DNA of 10,986 nt from contig JAKOOI010000071.1 of the NCBI GenBank assembly GCA_022701475.1, forward strand, positions 1 to 10,986, read 5' to 3'. Positions within the stretch are counted from its first letter, which is position 1. Every line of letters starts with the position of its first letter. This stretch comes from Weeksellaceae bacterium (GTDB lineage: Bacteria > Bacteroidota > Bacteroidia > Flavobacteriales > Weeksellaceae). A program made the translations under genes and the position numbers. The notes beneath the pieces are model-generated. The model was not told the DNA's origin, searched no databases, and worked only from the letters and a program-made list of their open reading frames with translations. Below are positions 1-6,328 of the stretch, piece by piece.

Positions 1-28
1 ATTTTTTGAATACCATAGGATACATTCA

Positions 29-64
29 TTTTTTTTTTTTCAAGCAGAAGACGGCATACGAGAT
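29..64 (+). other. Poly-T plus Illumina P7 adapter (assembly contamination)
   Basis: Bases 29-40 are twelve T residues and bases 41-64 match the complete 24-base Illumina P7 flow-cell adapter (it begins CAAGCAGAAGACGG and ends CATACGAGAT). Adapter read-through into an A-run gives exactly this poly-T plus P7 order on the opposite strand. In the reading frame that continues into the next gene it encodes KQKTAYEI, a recognisable adapter-derived peptide. The bases before it (1-28) cannot be assumed to adjoin the bases after it. This is a synthetic sequence, not biology. Confidence 0.97.
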
Positions 65-242
65 CTTTAAGATGAATGTAGATAATTATCCCCAAAGTTT
101 CAATGCATACGATAGTATGGGCGACTATTACCTTGCTGTTGGAGATAAGAAAAATGCCGCACGGGCATTATCAAAAGCTCTGGAGCTGCAGGATAATCCG
201 GATACCCGCAAGAAATTGCAGAAATTACAATCTAAAGAATAA
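63..242 (+). CDS. 3' fragment of a TPR-repeat protein, 5' end replaced by adapter
   Basis: Only about 59 native residues remain. They contain one tetratricopeptide-repeat-like helical hairpin: NAYDSMGDYYLAVGDKKNAA followed by RALSKALEL shows the TPR spacing of small and large residues (the G of SMGDYY, the A-rich second helix). A charged tail of about 17 residues ends at the TAA at 240-242. Such repeats are protein-interaction modules. In flavobacteria a terminal repeat of this kind often sits at the C-terminus of secreted serine hydrolases or esterases, but the catalytic part is not here, so the full product cannot be named. The apparent start upstream (TTG at 6) lies beyond the adapter and is artefactual. 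The frame is open through the adapter by chance; native sequence probably begins around base 63-65, where the adapter end may overlap the true gene by a few bases. Confidence 0.75.
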   Translation: MFKMNVDNYPQSFNAYDSMGDYYLAVGDKKNAARALSKALELQDNPDTRKKLQKLQSKE

Positions 243-332
243 ATATTGTAGCCGCAGGTATAACTGTATCAATGCAAATATTTTTATATTAATTACAATT
301 TCAAAAAACGATAATAAGCTTTATTATTTAGC

Positions 333-1025
333 ATGAGTGATCCAAATACCAAACGTCTTTCAAGACTAATAGCAATTATTACACAATTGCAGACTAAACG
401 GTTATTAACTGCCGGTGATCTTGCTGAAAGATTCAATGTTAGTGTAAGGACCATATACCGTGATGTCAGGGCACTGGAACAGGCAGGGGTTGCTGTTTTA
501 ACTGAAGAAGGAAAAGGTTATTCCATGATGGATGGTTATAGGGTTCCTCCTCTGATGTTCACAGAAAAACAGGCAAATGCACTGATCCTTGCCGAACAGC
601 TGGTTTTAAAAAACAAAGATCAATCTTTTGTGCAGGACTATTCTGAAGCAATCGACAAAATTAAAGCCATCTTACGGCAGTCCGGAAAAGATAAGGCTAA
701 TTTGTTAGGTGACCGAACCCGTTTTGACCAGAATACCAACAGGGAGCGAAGCAGCAATAATATCTCTGAATTGCAATACGCATTGACTAATTTCTTATTG
801 ATACGCATTGAATATGTAAACAAGAATAATTCTTTATCAGACCGTATGGTTGAGCCATTTGCTTTGATCAGTACAACAGAGAACTGGCTTCTGATTGCCA
901 GGTGTCGTTTAAGGGAAGAATTCAGGTATTTTCGATTAGACAGAATATCAAAAATGCAGGTTCTGACAGAGAAATTTGAACCACACAAAATGACCCTACA
1001 GCAATATTTCGATAAATTTTATTAG
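333..1025 (+). CDS. YafY-type HTH and WYL-domain transcriptional regulator
   Basis: This 230-residue protein fits the short class of DeoR-like WYL regulators. Residues about 7-58 form a winged helix-turn-helix; LTAGDLAERFNVSVRTIYRD (25-44) is the canonical HTH with its recognition helix, followed by a wing (EEGKGYSMMDGYRVPPL, about 58-74). A helical linker (75-120) leads to a WYL domain (about 143-212), recognised by the MVEPFAL strand, ENWLLIARC (184-191) and FRYFRLDRI (197-205). The name-giving Trp-Tyr-Leu is W185-L186-L187 here, so the tyrosine is lost, while the arginine-rich strand thought to contact ligand is kept. WYL domains generally sense a nucleic-acid or small-molecule ligand; this ligand is unknown. 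The ATG at 333 places the HTH at the usual distance from the N-terminus. No clear Shine-Dalgarno is visible, as is usual in Bacteroidota. The RidA-family gene 73 bases downstream is the likely target or partner. Confidence 0.9.
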   Translation: MSDPNTKRLSRLIAIITQLQTKRLLTAGDLAERFNVSVRTIYRDVRALEQAGVAVLTEEGKGYSMMDGYRVPPLMFTEKQANALILAEQLVLKNKDQSFVQDYSEAIDKIKAILRQSGKDKANLLGDRTRFDQNTNRERSSNNISELQYALTNFLLIRIEYVNKNNSLSDRMVEPFALISTTENWLLIARCRLREEFRYFRLDRISKMQVLTEKFEPHKMTLQQYFDKFY

Positions 1026-1065
1026 TTATTTTTACCCCTGACATAAGGCTGTCACAAATGCATTT

Positions 1066-1073
1066 TACCTTTG
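1066..1073 (+). promoter_or_regulatory. Possible Bacteroidota -7 box upstream of the RidA-family gene
   Basis: TACCTTTG fits the Bacteroidota sigma-A -7 consensus TAnnTTTG and lies 25 bases before the ATG at 1099. No TTTG -33 element is seen about 19 bases upstream, so the promoter is incomplete by consensus. If real, the RidA-like gene can be transcribed separately from the WYL regulator ahead of it. Six fixed bases in AT-rich DNA do occur by chance several times in a window of this size. Confidence 0.35.
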
Positions 1074-1098
1074 TTGCTCACAAATAAAAACAGTAGAA

Positions 1099-1491
1099 AT
1101 GCAAAAGACAACATTTGACCCTTGGGATTGGGGCAAAAACACAAATTCAGTACAGGCTGTAGAAGTTAGGCAGCCGGAAGGGACCTTATATTGTTCGGGA
1201 CAGGTGGCCATTGATAGCAACGGCGTTCCCAGTTCAGCAGATATGAGAAGTCAGTTAATACAGACAATCGCCAATTTGGAACAGCTGGTTAGCGAATCAG
1301 GTTATGAATGTAAAAATATGGTCAGATTAAATGTCTACACAACTGACACTAATCATTTTTTTAATACTTGTATGGACATTTATGTACCGTTTCTAATAAA
1401 ACATGGTATACAGCAGGCAACAACATTACTTGAAGTAAAGGGATTATTTGCAACTTTGACCATTGAGCTTGAAGCAACGGTAGTTAAGTAA
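1099..1491 (+). CDS. RidA/YjgF/UK114-family protein lacking the catalytic arginine
   Basis: At 130 residues this has the family length (E. coli RidA is 128). Family landmarks are LYCSGQVAID (30-39, the SGQ strand), a central helix with SQLIQTIANLEQLVSESG (51-68), the strand NMVRLNVYTTD (73-83) and the C-terminal LTIELEATVV (120-129) with the glutamate matching Glu120 of E. coli RidA. Canonical RidA deaminates reactive enamine/imine intermediates made by PLP enzymes and needs Arg105 in an FPARS-type motif. Here the aligned stretch is IQQATTLLEV (104-113) with Thr108 at the arginine position, so imine deaminase activity is not expected. It belongs with the arginine-less subfamilies, whose functions are mostly unknown. 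The WYL regulator just upstream, on the same strand, suggests a dedicated regulator/effector pair. The ATG at 1099 is well placed; a terminator follows at 1619. Confidence 0.9.
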   Translation: MQKTTFDPWDWGKNTNSVQAVEVRQPEGTLYCSGQVAIDSNGVPSSADMRSQLIQTIANLEQLVSESGYECKNMVRLNVYTTDTNHFFNTCMDIYVPFLIKHGIQQATTLLEVKGLFATLTIELEATVVK

Positions 1492-1618
1492 TTAACTGGA
1501 ATCGGGTTTAAGCAAGCCTAAAAATAACTGGCCCATCATTTATTTTATTAATGCTGAATAATGGTTTTGGAGAAGAAACAACATTTTTCGGGAAAGTTTG
1601 AAAGTTAAAAGAGGTAAG

Positions 1619-1646
1619 GCTGGGATTTCATAATCTCAGCTTTTTT
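1619..1646 (+). terminator. Rho-independent terminator after the RidA-family gene
   Basis: GCTGGGATT (1619-1627) pairs with AATCTCAGC (1632-1640) over 9 bp with a single G-U pair, around the four-base loop TCAT, and is followed directly by six T residues (1641-1646). It lies 127 bases past the stop of the RidA-family gene and ahead of the promoter of the next gene, so it separates the two transcription units. Confidence 0.85.
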
Positions 1647-1744
1647 CAAATAATCTCAGAAAACGGTATTTTTAGGCCGGTGGTATTTAATGACAATCAG
1701 CAAATTAATTAATTTATAGTGGTAGATGGCGACCTTTATTTCAA

Positions 1745-1752
1745 TATATTTG
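1745..1752 (+). promoter_or_regulatory. -7 box overlapping a 12-bp palindrome, upstream of the exported protein gene
   Basis: TATATTTG is an exact TAnnTTTG match 18 bases before the ATG at 1771. Its 3' half overlaps ATTTGCGCAAAT (1748-1759), a perfect 12-bp palindrome that could be an operator. No TTTG -33 element is visible at the expected distance. Its position favours the ATG at 1771 over the upstream in-frame ATG at 1726, which would lie upstream of the box. Confidence 0.45.
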
Positions 1753-1770
1753 CGCAAATTTCTGTATCGT

Positions 1771-3171
1771 ATGAAAGCTGACATGATTGCCGGGGCTTTA
1801 TGCCTATTTTCCATATCCGCATTTGGGCAGGTGGGCATCAATACCCAGGCTCCGGCAGCAACGCTGGATGTGGCTGCCCGTACTACCGGCACATCAGCCA
1901 CCGCTGCCGAAGGGTTGATTGCTCCACGCCTTACCATTGCTGATCTGAATGCAAAAGCTCCGGCTTACGGGGCGGCCCAGGCGGGATCGATGATCTATGT
2001 CACGGATGCAGCCAACGGTTCCCCGTCCGGACAAACCGCCAATATCAACGCGGCGGGCTATTATTTCTTTGACGGATCGCGATGGCTGAAAGTGGCAACA
2101 GGAAATGCAGGAGGCAGCGGAAATACCGGAAGCAGCAATGATATTTATAATGGTGATGGTGCTTTAACGGCGAACCGTACCGTAGCCATGTCTGATAAAA
2201 CATTGGCATTCAGTGCAAGCCCAACTACAGGAACCAGCCATTTCAGCGTAGATGATACTACGTGGTCCGTAGACGCGTTGAGTAACAGGGTAGGTATCGG
2301 AACCAATGCACCGTCGGAGAAACTGCATGTTGAAAACGGAAATATATTTGTGCATCATGACAGTCCTACGCTCTATTTTCAGTCTACAACACCCATTGAT
2401 GCATCCAATCCTGATAACAATAACGGGTCTGTTGTGTTTTATGAAGGTCAAAACTCTACAACGGAAGGGATGTATATCAGACACGTTAATAATCCAACCG
2501 GATTTACAGGCGGTAATCAACTTCAGTTGGGGTCGATCGAAAATGGGACGTACAGTTCTGTAATGAAAATTTCTAACAGAACAAAACAAATCCTTATTGA
2601 CAGTCCTGCTTTTGTTTCATGGTTTGGGGCTGTTTATCCTAAGCTGGTTATAAGTAGCAGTATACCTAATGCAGCCATTCAGATATTGGATGGAACAGAA
2701 GGCAACAATAAGGTTTTGACGAGTGATGCTAGTGGAAAAGGATCATGGAAATCATTACCGGGATTAACTGCACCTTCCACCGCATATACCTGGAATAATT
2801 CAGGAGCTACCGGTGATCTTGTCTCTAATGTGTCATCCATATCGGGACCTTATACGGTAGGACAGACGGGTTGGTATAGTATTCAGTCAAGCTGGAAGTA
2901 TGACCAAAATGCTTATAACGATTCTGGAATGGGTCATGTATGGATGCAGATTAATACCTCAGGCAATAATTGGATGGACGCAATATCCAACCCATCTCTT
3001 ACAGACCAGCCTGTAGATGATACAGAAGTGGTTAACAAATCCTGGCATACAGCAATGCTGGCCGGCAAAATGGTGTATCTGATTGCAGATACAAACTATT
3101 TTATCCATCTGAATGTTGCTTATGTAAAGACCGTTGGATCACAAAAATTTGTATTAAATTATGTGCAGTAA
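1771..3171 (+). CDS. Exported protein with tail-fibre-like VGIxT motifs and C-terminal beta-sandwich
   Basis: Starting at 1771 gives 466 residues with a plausible signal peptide: a short charged N-terminus (MKAD), a hydrophobic core (about 5-18) and cleavage near AFG|Q (19/20). The ATG at 1726 would add 15 residues before the signal peptide and is less likely. The mature chain opens with VGINTQAPAATLDV (21-34), a motif that recurs as VGIGTNAPSEKLHV (174-187). Between them lie APRLTIADLNA, the GSMIYVTD strand and GYYFFDGSRWLKV (about 96-108), a set typical of many flavobacterial surface proteins that resemble phage tail-fibre shafts. A Gly/Ser-rich linker lies near 110-125. The last 135 residues (about 332-466) are beta-rich (YTVGQTGWYSIQSSWKY and following) and look like a C1q/TNF-like jelly roll, which often ends trimeric fibres. 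Role unknown; surface display, adhesion or matrix structure is inference. It is a single-gene unit between the terminator at 1619 and a gene-poor region. Confidence 0.85.
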   Translation: MKADMIAGALCLFSISAFGQVGINTQAPAATLDVAARTTGTSATAAEGLIAPRLTIADLNAKAPAYGAAQAGSMIYVTDAANGSPSGQTANINAAGYYFFDGSRWLKVATGNAGGSGNTGSSNDIYNGDGALTANRTVAMSDKTLAFSASPTTGTSHFSVDDTTWSVDALSNRVGIGTNAPSEKLHVENGNIFVHHDSPTLYFQSTTPIDASNPDNNNGSVVFYEGQNSTTEGMYIRHVNNPTGFTGGNQLQLGSIENGTYSSVMKISNRTKQILIDSPAFVSWFGAVYPKLVISSSIPNAAIQILDGTEGNNKVLTSDASGKGSWKSLPGLTAPSTAYTWNNSGATGDLVSNVSSISGPYTVGQTGWYSIQSSWKYDQNAYNDSGMGHVWMQINTSGNNWMDAISNPSLTDQPVDDTEVVNKSWHTAMLAGKMVYLIADTNYFIHLNVAYVKTVGSQKFVLNYVQ

Positions 3172-3852
3172 ACCTTCTGATTGCTGAACCTTCTGTAAGC
3201 CCCGTCAAACGAACGATAATAACGTACCTTACTGTAATATCGGGCTCTAATAACAGGAATATGGGGTATACTGTTTAAAATAATGTCCAACCGCAAAAGG
3301 CTTTATATGCCAGATGATTCTGCCTGTCTGAAAGGGACCGGCATCAGAACCCGGATATTTTCTGTTTTTTGTACGACAGCAGGCATATTGGGAATTGGTG
3401 AGAATAGCATCGCTTTTTTTACCAAATGATGATTTCCTGATATTATATGCTGCCAGGATATTGTGTAAATTACCGGCAATTGAAAGTTTAAAAGCACTCA
3501 GCGTATTTTCAGGAAAATCAACCGGGATAAAAATAACCAGCTGATGAGTTCCAGAATCCTGTAAAAGGATTTTGAGAATATACAAATTTTAAATTAAAAA
3601 TTAATTATAAAGAAGAAATACCGTCAATAGGATGTTTTAATTTGTAGAATATACCTTAATAATTATTTTCTCTCAAATCAAGATAAAATACAGAATCTTT
3701 TCTGGTCACCTTTATTTTCCAGCTGTCTTTTTTGGGTCAGGCTGTCAGTCAGGACAAAAGGAGTTCCCTGCTGCATTGAAGCCTCCATAGGCAATTTACT
3801 CTTTTCGGGGTATCATAAGTCCGGGAATGTGGACGTTTTACAGATCCGCTTC

Positions 3853-3860
3853 TATCTTTG
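3853..3860 (+). promoter_or_regulatory. Possible -7 box TATCTTTG in the gene-poor region
   Basis: TATCTTTG is a common form of the Bacteroidota -7 element and lies 60 bases before a small ORF at 3921. There is no TTTG at the -33 position. Chance occurrence in AT-rich DNA cannot be ruled out. Confidence 0.25.
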
Positions 3861-3920
3861 TGATTTATACTCCCTGAATATCATCATAACGGTGTTGATT
3901 TTTATTTTTAAAGGCAATTC

Positions 3921-4043
3921 ATGCTGGATAACACGGTTTATCCGGTAAAATGTACGGAAAGAGTAAGAAATCAATTTCAGAAACATGCTCCGGTTCCCCA
4001 TTACCCTTACGCAACCGCCTTTGTCTGTTACTGGCAGCGGTAA
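3921..4043 (+). CDS. Possible 40-residue small protein
   Basis: This ATG frame encodes 40 residues starting MLDNTVYPVKCTERVRN and ending TAFVCYWQR. An AAAGG at 3910-3914 lies six bases before the ATG, a better Shine-Dalgarno than other genes in this window have, and a TATCTTTG box lies upstream. The product has two cysteines (residues 11 and 36), a basic first half and a short aromatic/hydrophobic end (YPYATAFVCYW), with no transmembrane-length segment. No family is recognised. It may equally be a chance ORF in noncoding DNA. Confidence 0.22.
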   Translation: MLDNTVYPVKCTERVRNQFQKHAPVPHYPYATAFVCYWQR

Positions 4044-4106
4044 TATAATGCGTTCAAATTATGTAAATTCAGTAAAACTACTGATAACTAAAGTTTTACA
4101 AGCGCT

Positions 4107-4114
4107 TATATTTG
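4107..4114 (+). promoter_or_regulatory. Candidate promoter for the TULIP-like/propeller gene pair
   Basis: TATATTTG is an exact -7 consensus and overlaps by one base the 8-bp palindrome AAGCGCTT (4100-4107). Transcription starting a few bases downstream would give a leader of about 145-150 bases before the ATG at 4269. No TTTG -33 match is seen. It is the nearest promoter-like element upstream of the two large genes. Confidence 0.4.
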
Positions 4115-4190
4115 TCTTGTGAATGCTGATAGCGCAATAAAATATAACCTGACAGGCTATCATATCAATAAAAATAATACTTCAGAACCT

Positions 4191-4230
4191 GATGATCAGG
4201 AAGAATTTATTGTGATCATCATTTCCTGAT
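4191..4230 (+). promoter_or_regulatory. Leader with two mutually exclusive hairpins
   Basis: GATGATCA (4191-4198) can pair with TGATCATC (4213-4220), and ATCAGGAA (4195-4202) can pair with TTCCTGAT (4223-4230). Both pairings are perfect 8-bp matches and share bases 4195-4198, so only one can form at a time. The element ends 38 bases before the ATG at 4269. Alternative leader structures can control translation or attenuation, but the stems are short and AT-rich, and no known riboswitch is recognised. Confidence 0.3.
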
Positions 4231-4268
4231 GCCAATCACCTGATTTTTAAACCAAAAACCCGATTAAT

Positions 4269-6152
4269 ATGAGTGCAAAACATTCAGATTTGTCGAACCC
4301 GAAATATGGGTACGACATGGTAGTTGCTACTACACAGACATCAGTAAATGCCACCATGATGGAGTGGCTTTCCAGGTACAAAGGCAAGCCTTTCACCCAG
4401 GCTTATATTTACGATCCTTCAGCAAACAACGGCCAGGGCGGACCGTCGCCTACCGATTATGAAGAATTGAAGGCCAGGCTGGGGTTTGACCCTTTTGCCG
4501 TGCCTGCCAATACCCCGATGACGGATCCGCGGATGGTAAAACTGCAGGAACAAAAGTTTATGTTTGCCTTTTCTACGGAATTGGGACTGCCGGATTTTCC
4601 GCCGGAAAAAATCCCGTCGGTTATTGTTTTTAACAAGGAAGGCTCTTATGTTACCTATAATATGGTAACGAAATCCTTTAAGATCATTGTGATGCAGCCC
4701 GGACTGTACGGCCCTGCTACGTGGGTCAACCTCAGCCAGAAAGATGCGCCGGAACCATGGGTGTTTTCCTTTACCATAGACCTGGATTTAAGAACGGATA
4801 ATATCGATAACCATTTTAATAAGCTGCCCCCGGAGACCCAGAATGAAATTAAAAACCTCGGAAAGGACATGTTCAGTGTACAGCAGCTGTTTTTGGATCT
4901 GAATGCAGCGGGACTTTCTGATAAAGTGAACATAAGCGGTCTTGATAAAAGCAGTACGGCGTATGTTTTCCTGATCCAGGTATTCATGAATACGTACATG
5001 GCACAGATCAGTAAAGAGGGTGGCATCATGCTGGGGTACAGCGTGGTTTCAAAAGAACCGTTTCCCCAGCAGGCATCCCTTATTCCTACCGATATGAACT
5101 TTATGATCTCGTCCTACAAAGAGCAGGACGGTAAGCCTTCACCGGAGCATAGCGCGTATACCTTAAATTACCTGATTATGTCTCAGAACAGGCCGATGCA
5201 TGCCCCTGTACAGTTTACCTGGAACTGGGTAGATCAGGACAAGGTATCGCAGCATGCGGGCGTCATGGCCGTCAACAGGACCGCCTTTGTTGACTTTTTG
5301 AGGAATCTTCTTTCGCCCGGCTTAAAAACCATTGCCCGAAGACCTACTACCTATTTCCATATCAACTGTATTGAAGGCAATATCAGATGGGGGTATGAGA
5401 ATGAAGATACAACCCAGTGGTACAACGTGGTAAATGCCGGAGGAGCGCATGTTTTAACTTATACCTATAATAACAGGGCCTACAGTGATGACAGCACCTA
5501 TTGCGGTATCTACGGCACCTGGGGCAACTTTGAAGCGAAATACAATGTCCAATCGGATGTCTATCTGGAAGGCACGGTTATCCGTATCGTGACTACGGCA
5601 ACCATGTGGATGCACCTTAACGTAATGGGCGGCGTTACGGAAGGAAACTTTGCCAGAAAAACATCCACCACTTCCTATACCATCGGCACAGATGCTTATG
5701 GCCGTATTACCGTAAAATGCAGCGGCCCTGTGATTACTGACCAGTCTGAAAATGTGGATCCCAGCTGGTGGACGAAGTTTCTGACTTTAGGTGCTATAAA
5801 CGATATGGTGGATACAGTAAGAAATTCCGTTAAAGGATGGCTGGACAGCTTCCTGACTGCAGATGCTGCCAGGATCGGATATATGCTGAACAGTTCCAGC
5901 GGATGGACATTCCCGGGTTCCAAGACCTTTACCTTTATGGAAGCCCAGTTCTCAGGCAGCCAGGATCTGGTAACCAATGTGATGTATGTATCTCCTAAGA
6001 CCAGCCGTGAAGTGATTGCCCAGATGCTTGCCTTGGTGAAAAAAGAGCCGGAACTGTTGCTGAAAAAAGCCGATAGCCTGGAAAGGGTACTGGCAGACAA
6101 AATCCCGGCACTGGCCAGGCAGATGGCAGAGATGGAAAATAACGAAGGGTAA
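4269..6152 (+). CDS. Large P47/OrfX-like (TULIP-type) protein, function unknown
   Basis: This 627-residue protein has no signal peptide and no transmembrane-length hydrophobic stretch, so it is predicted cytosolic or released by a non-Sec route. The N-terminal YGYDMVVATTQTSVNATMME (13-32) resembles the opening of P47-type TULIP domains, where a GWD/GYD strand is followed by a helix with a VN pair. A second TULIP-like signature is HAGVMAVNRTAFVDFLRNLL (about 329-348), like the strand-then-helix element of P47/OrfX proteins. The middle is beta-rich with many aromatic residues, and the C-terminus (about 580-627) is a charged helix that could form a coiled coil. TULIP proteins bind lipids in an elongated groove; P47 and OrfX proteins accompany clostridial neurotoxin genes. 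Here the partner is the large gene 176 bases downstream. The GC content is visibly higher than in the flanking DNA. The gene itself is near certain; the TULIP assignment is recognition by eye. Confidence 0.9.
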   Translation: MSAKHSDLSNPKYGYDMVVATTQTSVNATMMEWLSRYKGKPFTQAYIYDPSANNGQGGPSPTDYEELKARLGFDPFAVPANTPMTDPRMVKLQEQKFMFAFSTELGLPDFPPEKIPSVIVFNKEGSYVTYNMVTKSFKIIVMQPGLYGPATWVNLSQKDAPEPWVFSFTIDLDLRTDNIDNHFNKLPPETQNEIKNLGKDMFSVQQLFLDLNAAGLSDKVNISGLDKSSTAYVFLIQVFMNTYMAQISKEGGIMLGYSVVSKEPFPQQASLIPTDMNFMISSYKEQDGKPSPEHSAYTLNYLIMSQNRPMHAPVQFTWNWVDQDKVSQHAGVMAVNRTAFVDFLRNLLSPGLKTIARRPTTYFHINCIEGNIRWGYENEDTTQWYNVVNAGGAHVLTYTYNNRAYSDDSTYCGIYGTWGNFEAKYNVQSDVYLEGTVIRIVTTATMWMHLNVMGGVTEGNFARKTSTTSYTIGTDAYGRITVKCSGPVITDQSENVDPSWWTKFLTLGAINDMVDTVRNSVKGWLDSFLTADAARIGYMLNSSSGWTFPGSKTFTFMEAQFSGSQDLVTNVMYVSPKTSREVIAQMLALVKKEPELLLKKADSLERVLADKIPALARQMAEMENNEG

Positions 6153-6194
6153 TACAGAACCGGCAGTTTCATCTTCTGATCACAACAGAACCTT

Positions 6195-6279
6195 AATACC
6201 GTTAAGAAGAAACAAATTAATGACACCATCTCTGTACAGAATGTTTTCGATGGGCGATCTCTTGTCTTCTTAACGGATT
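6195..6279. repeat. Intergenic inverted repeat between the two large genes
   Basis: CCGTTAAGAAGA (6199-6210) and TCTTCTTAACGG (6265-6276) are perfect 12-bp inverted copies separated by 54 bases. Allowing one bulged A at 6198, the flanking AAT (6195-6197) and ATT (6277-6279) extend the stem to 15 bp. No T-tract follows on either strand, so it does not look like an intrinsic terminator. It could be an mRNA processing or stability element that sets different levels for the two genes, a regulator site, or the remnant of a small mobile element. The loop contains no ORF of note. Confidence 0.7.
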
Positions 6280-6328
6280 AAAAATAACAGTTTACTATCT
6301 ACTATAAAAAATCAAAAACGCTAATCAT

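Larger units (their letters stand above)
3172..4268. other. Gene-poor 1.1-kb region before the TULIP-like gene
   Basis: No convincing long gene lies here. The DNA is more AT-rich than both flanking genes and every plus-strand frame is broken often. A 9-bp direct repeat AACCTTCTG occurs at 3171-3179 and 3187-3195. No clear terminator for the preceding gene was seen. A minus-strand open frame (3585 down to 3247, TTG start, 112 codons) has a protein-like first half (LVIFIPVDFPENTLSAFKL) but a cysteine- and basic-rich second half and no recognised family, so it may be decayed or spurious. The second half of the region holds two TAnnTTTG boxes, a 40-codon ORF and a structured leader, each listed separately. 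Confidence 0.6.

Noticed and set aside
103..336. Second plus-strand frame overlapping the TPR fragment
   Set aside because: It is out of frame with the TPR repeat and its product lacks any domain; an overlapping shadow.
1561..1608. 15-codon ATG frame (MVLEKKQHFSGKFES) before the terminator at 1619
   Set aside because: Too short, no ribosome binding site, and it lies in the 3' untranslated region of the RidA-family gene; most likely chance.
1726..1770. Upstream ATG start for the exported protein
   Set aside because: It would put 15 extra residues before a good signal peptide, and it lies upstream of the -7 box at 1745.
3247..3585. Minus-strand open frame of 112 codons with a TTG start
   Set aside because: The first half looks protein-like, but the second half is rich in Cys, Lys and Arg with no family resemblance. 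There is no ribosome site or good promoter, and the closest -7-like sequence has wrong spacing. Kept only as a note in the gene-poor region.
6195..6279. Intergenic hairpin as an intrinsic terminator
   Set aside because: No T-tract follows the stem on either strand and the loop is 54 bases, unlike the two clear terminators in this window.
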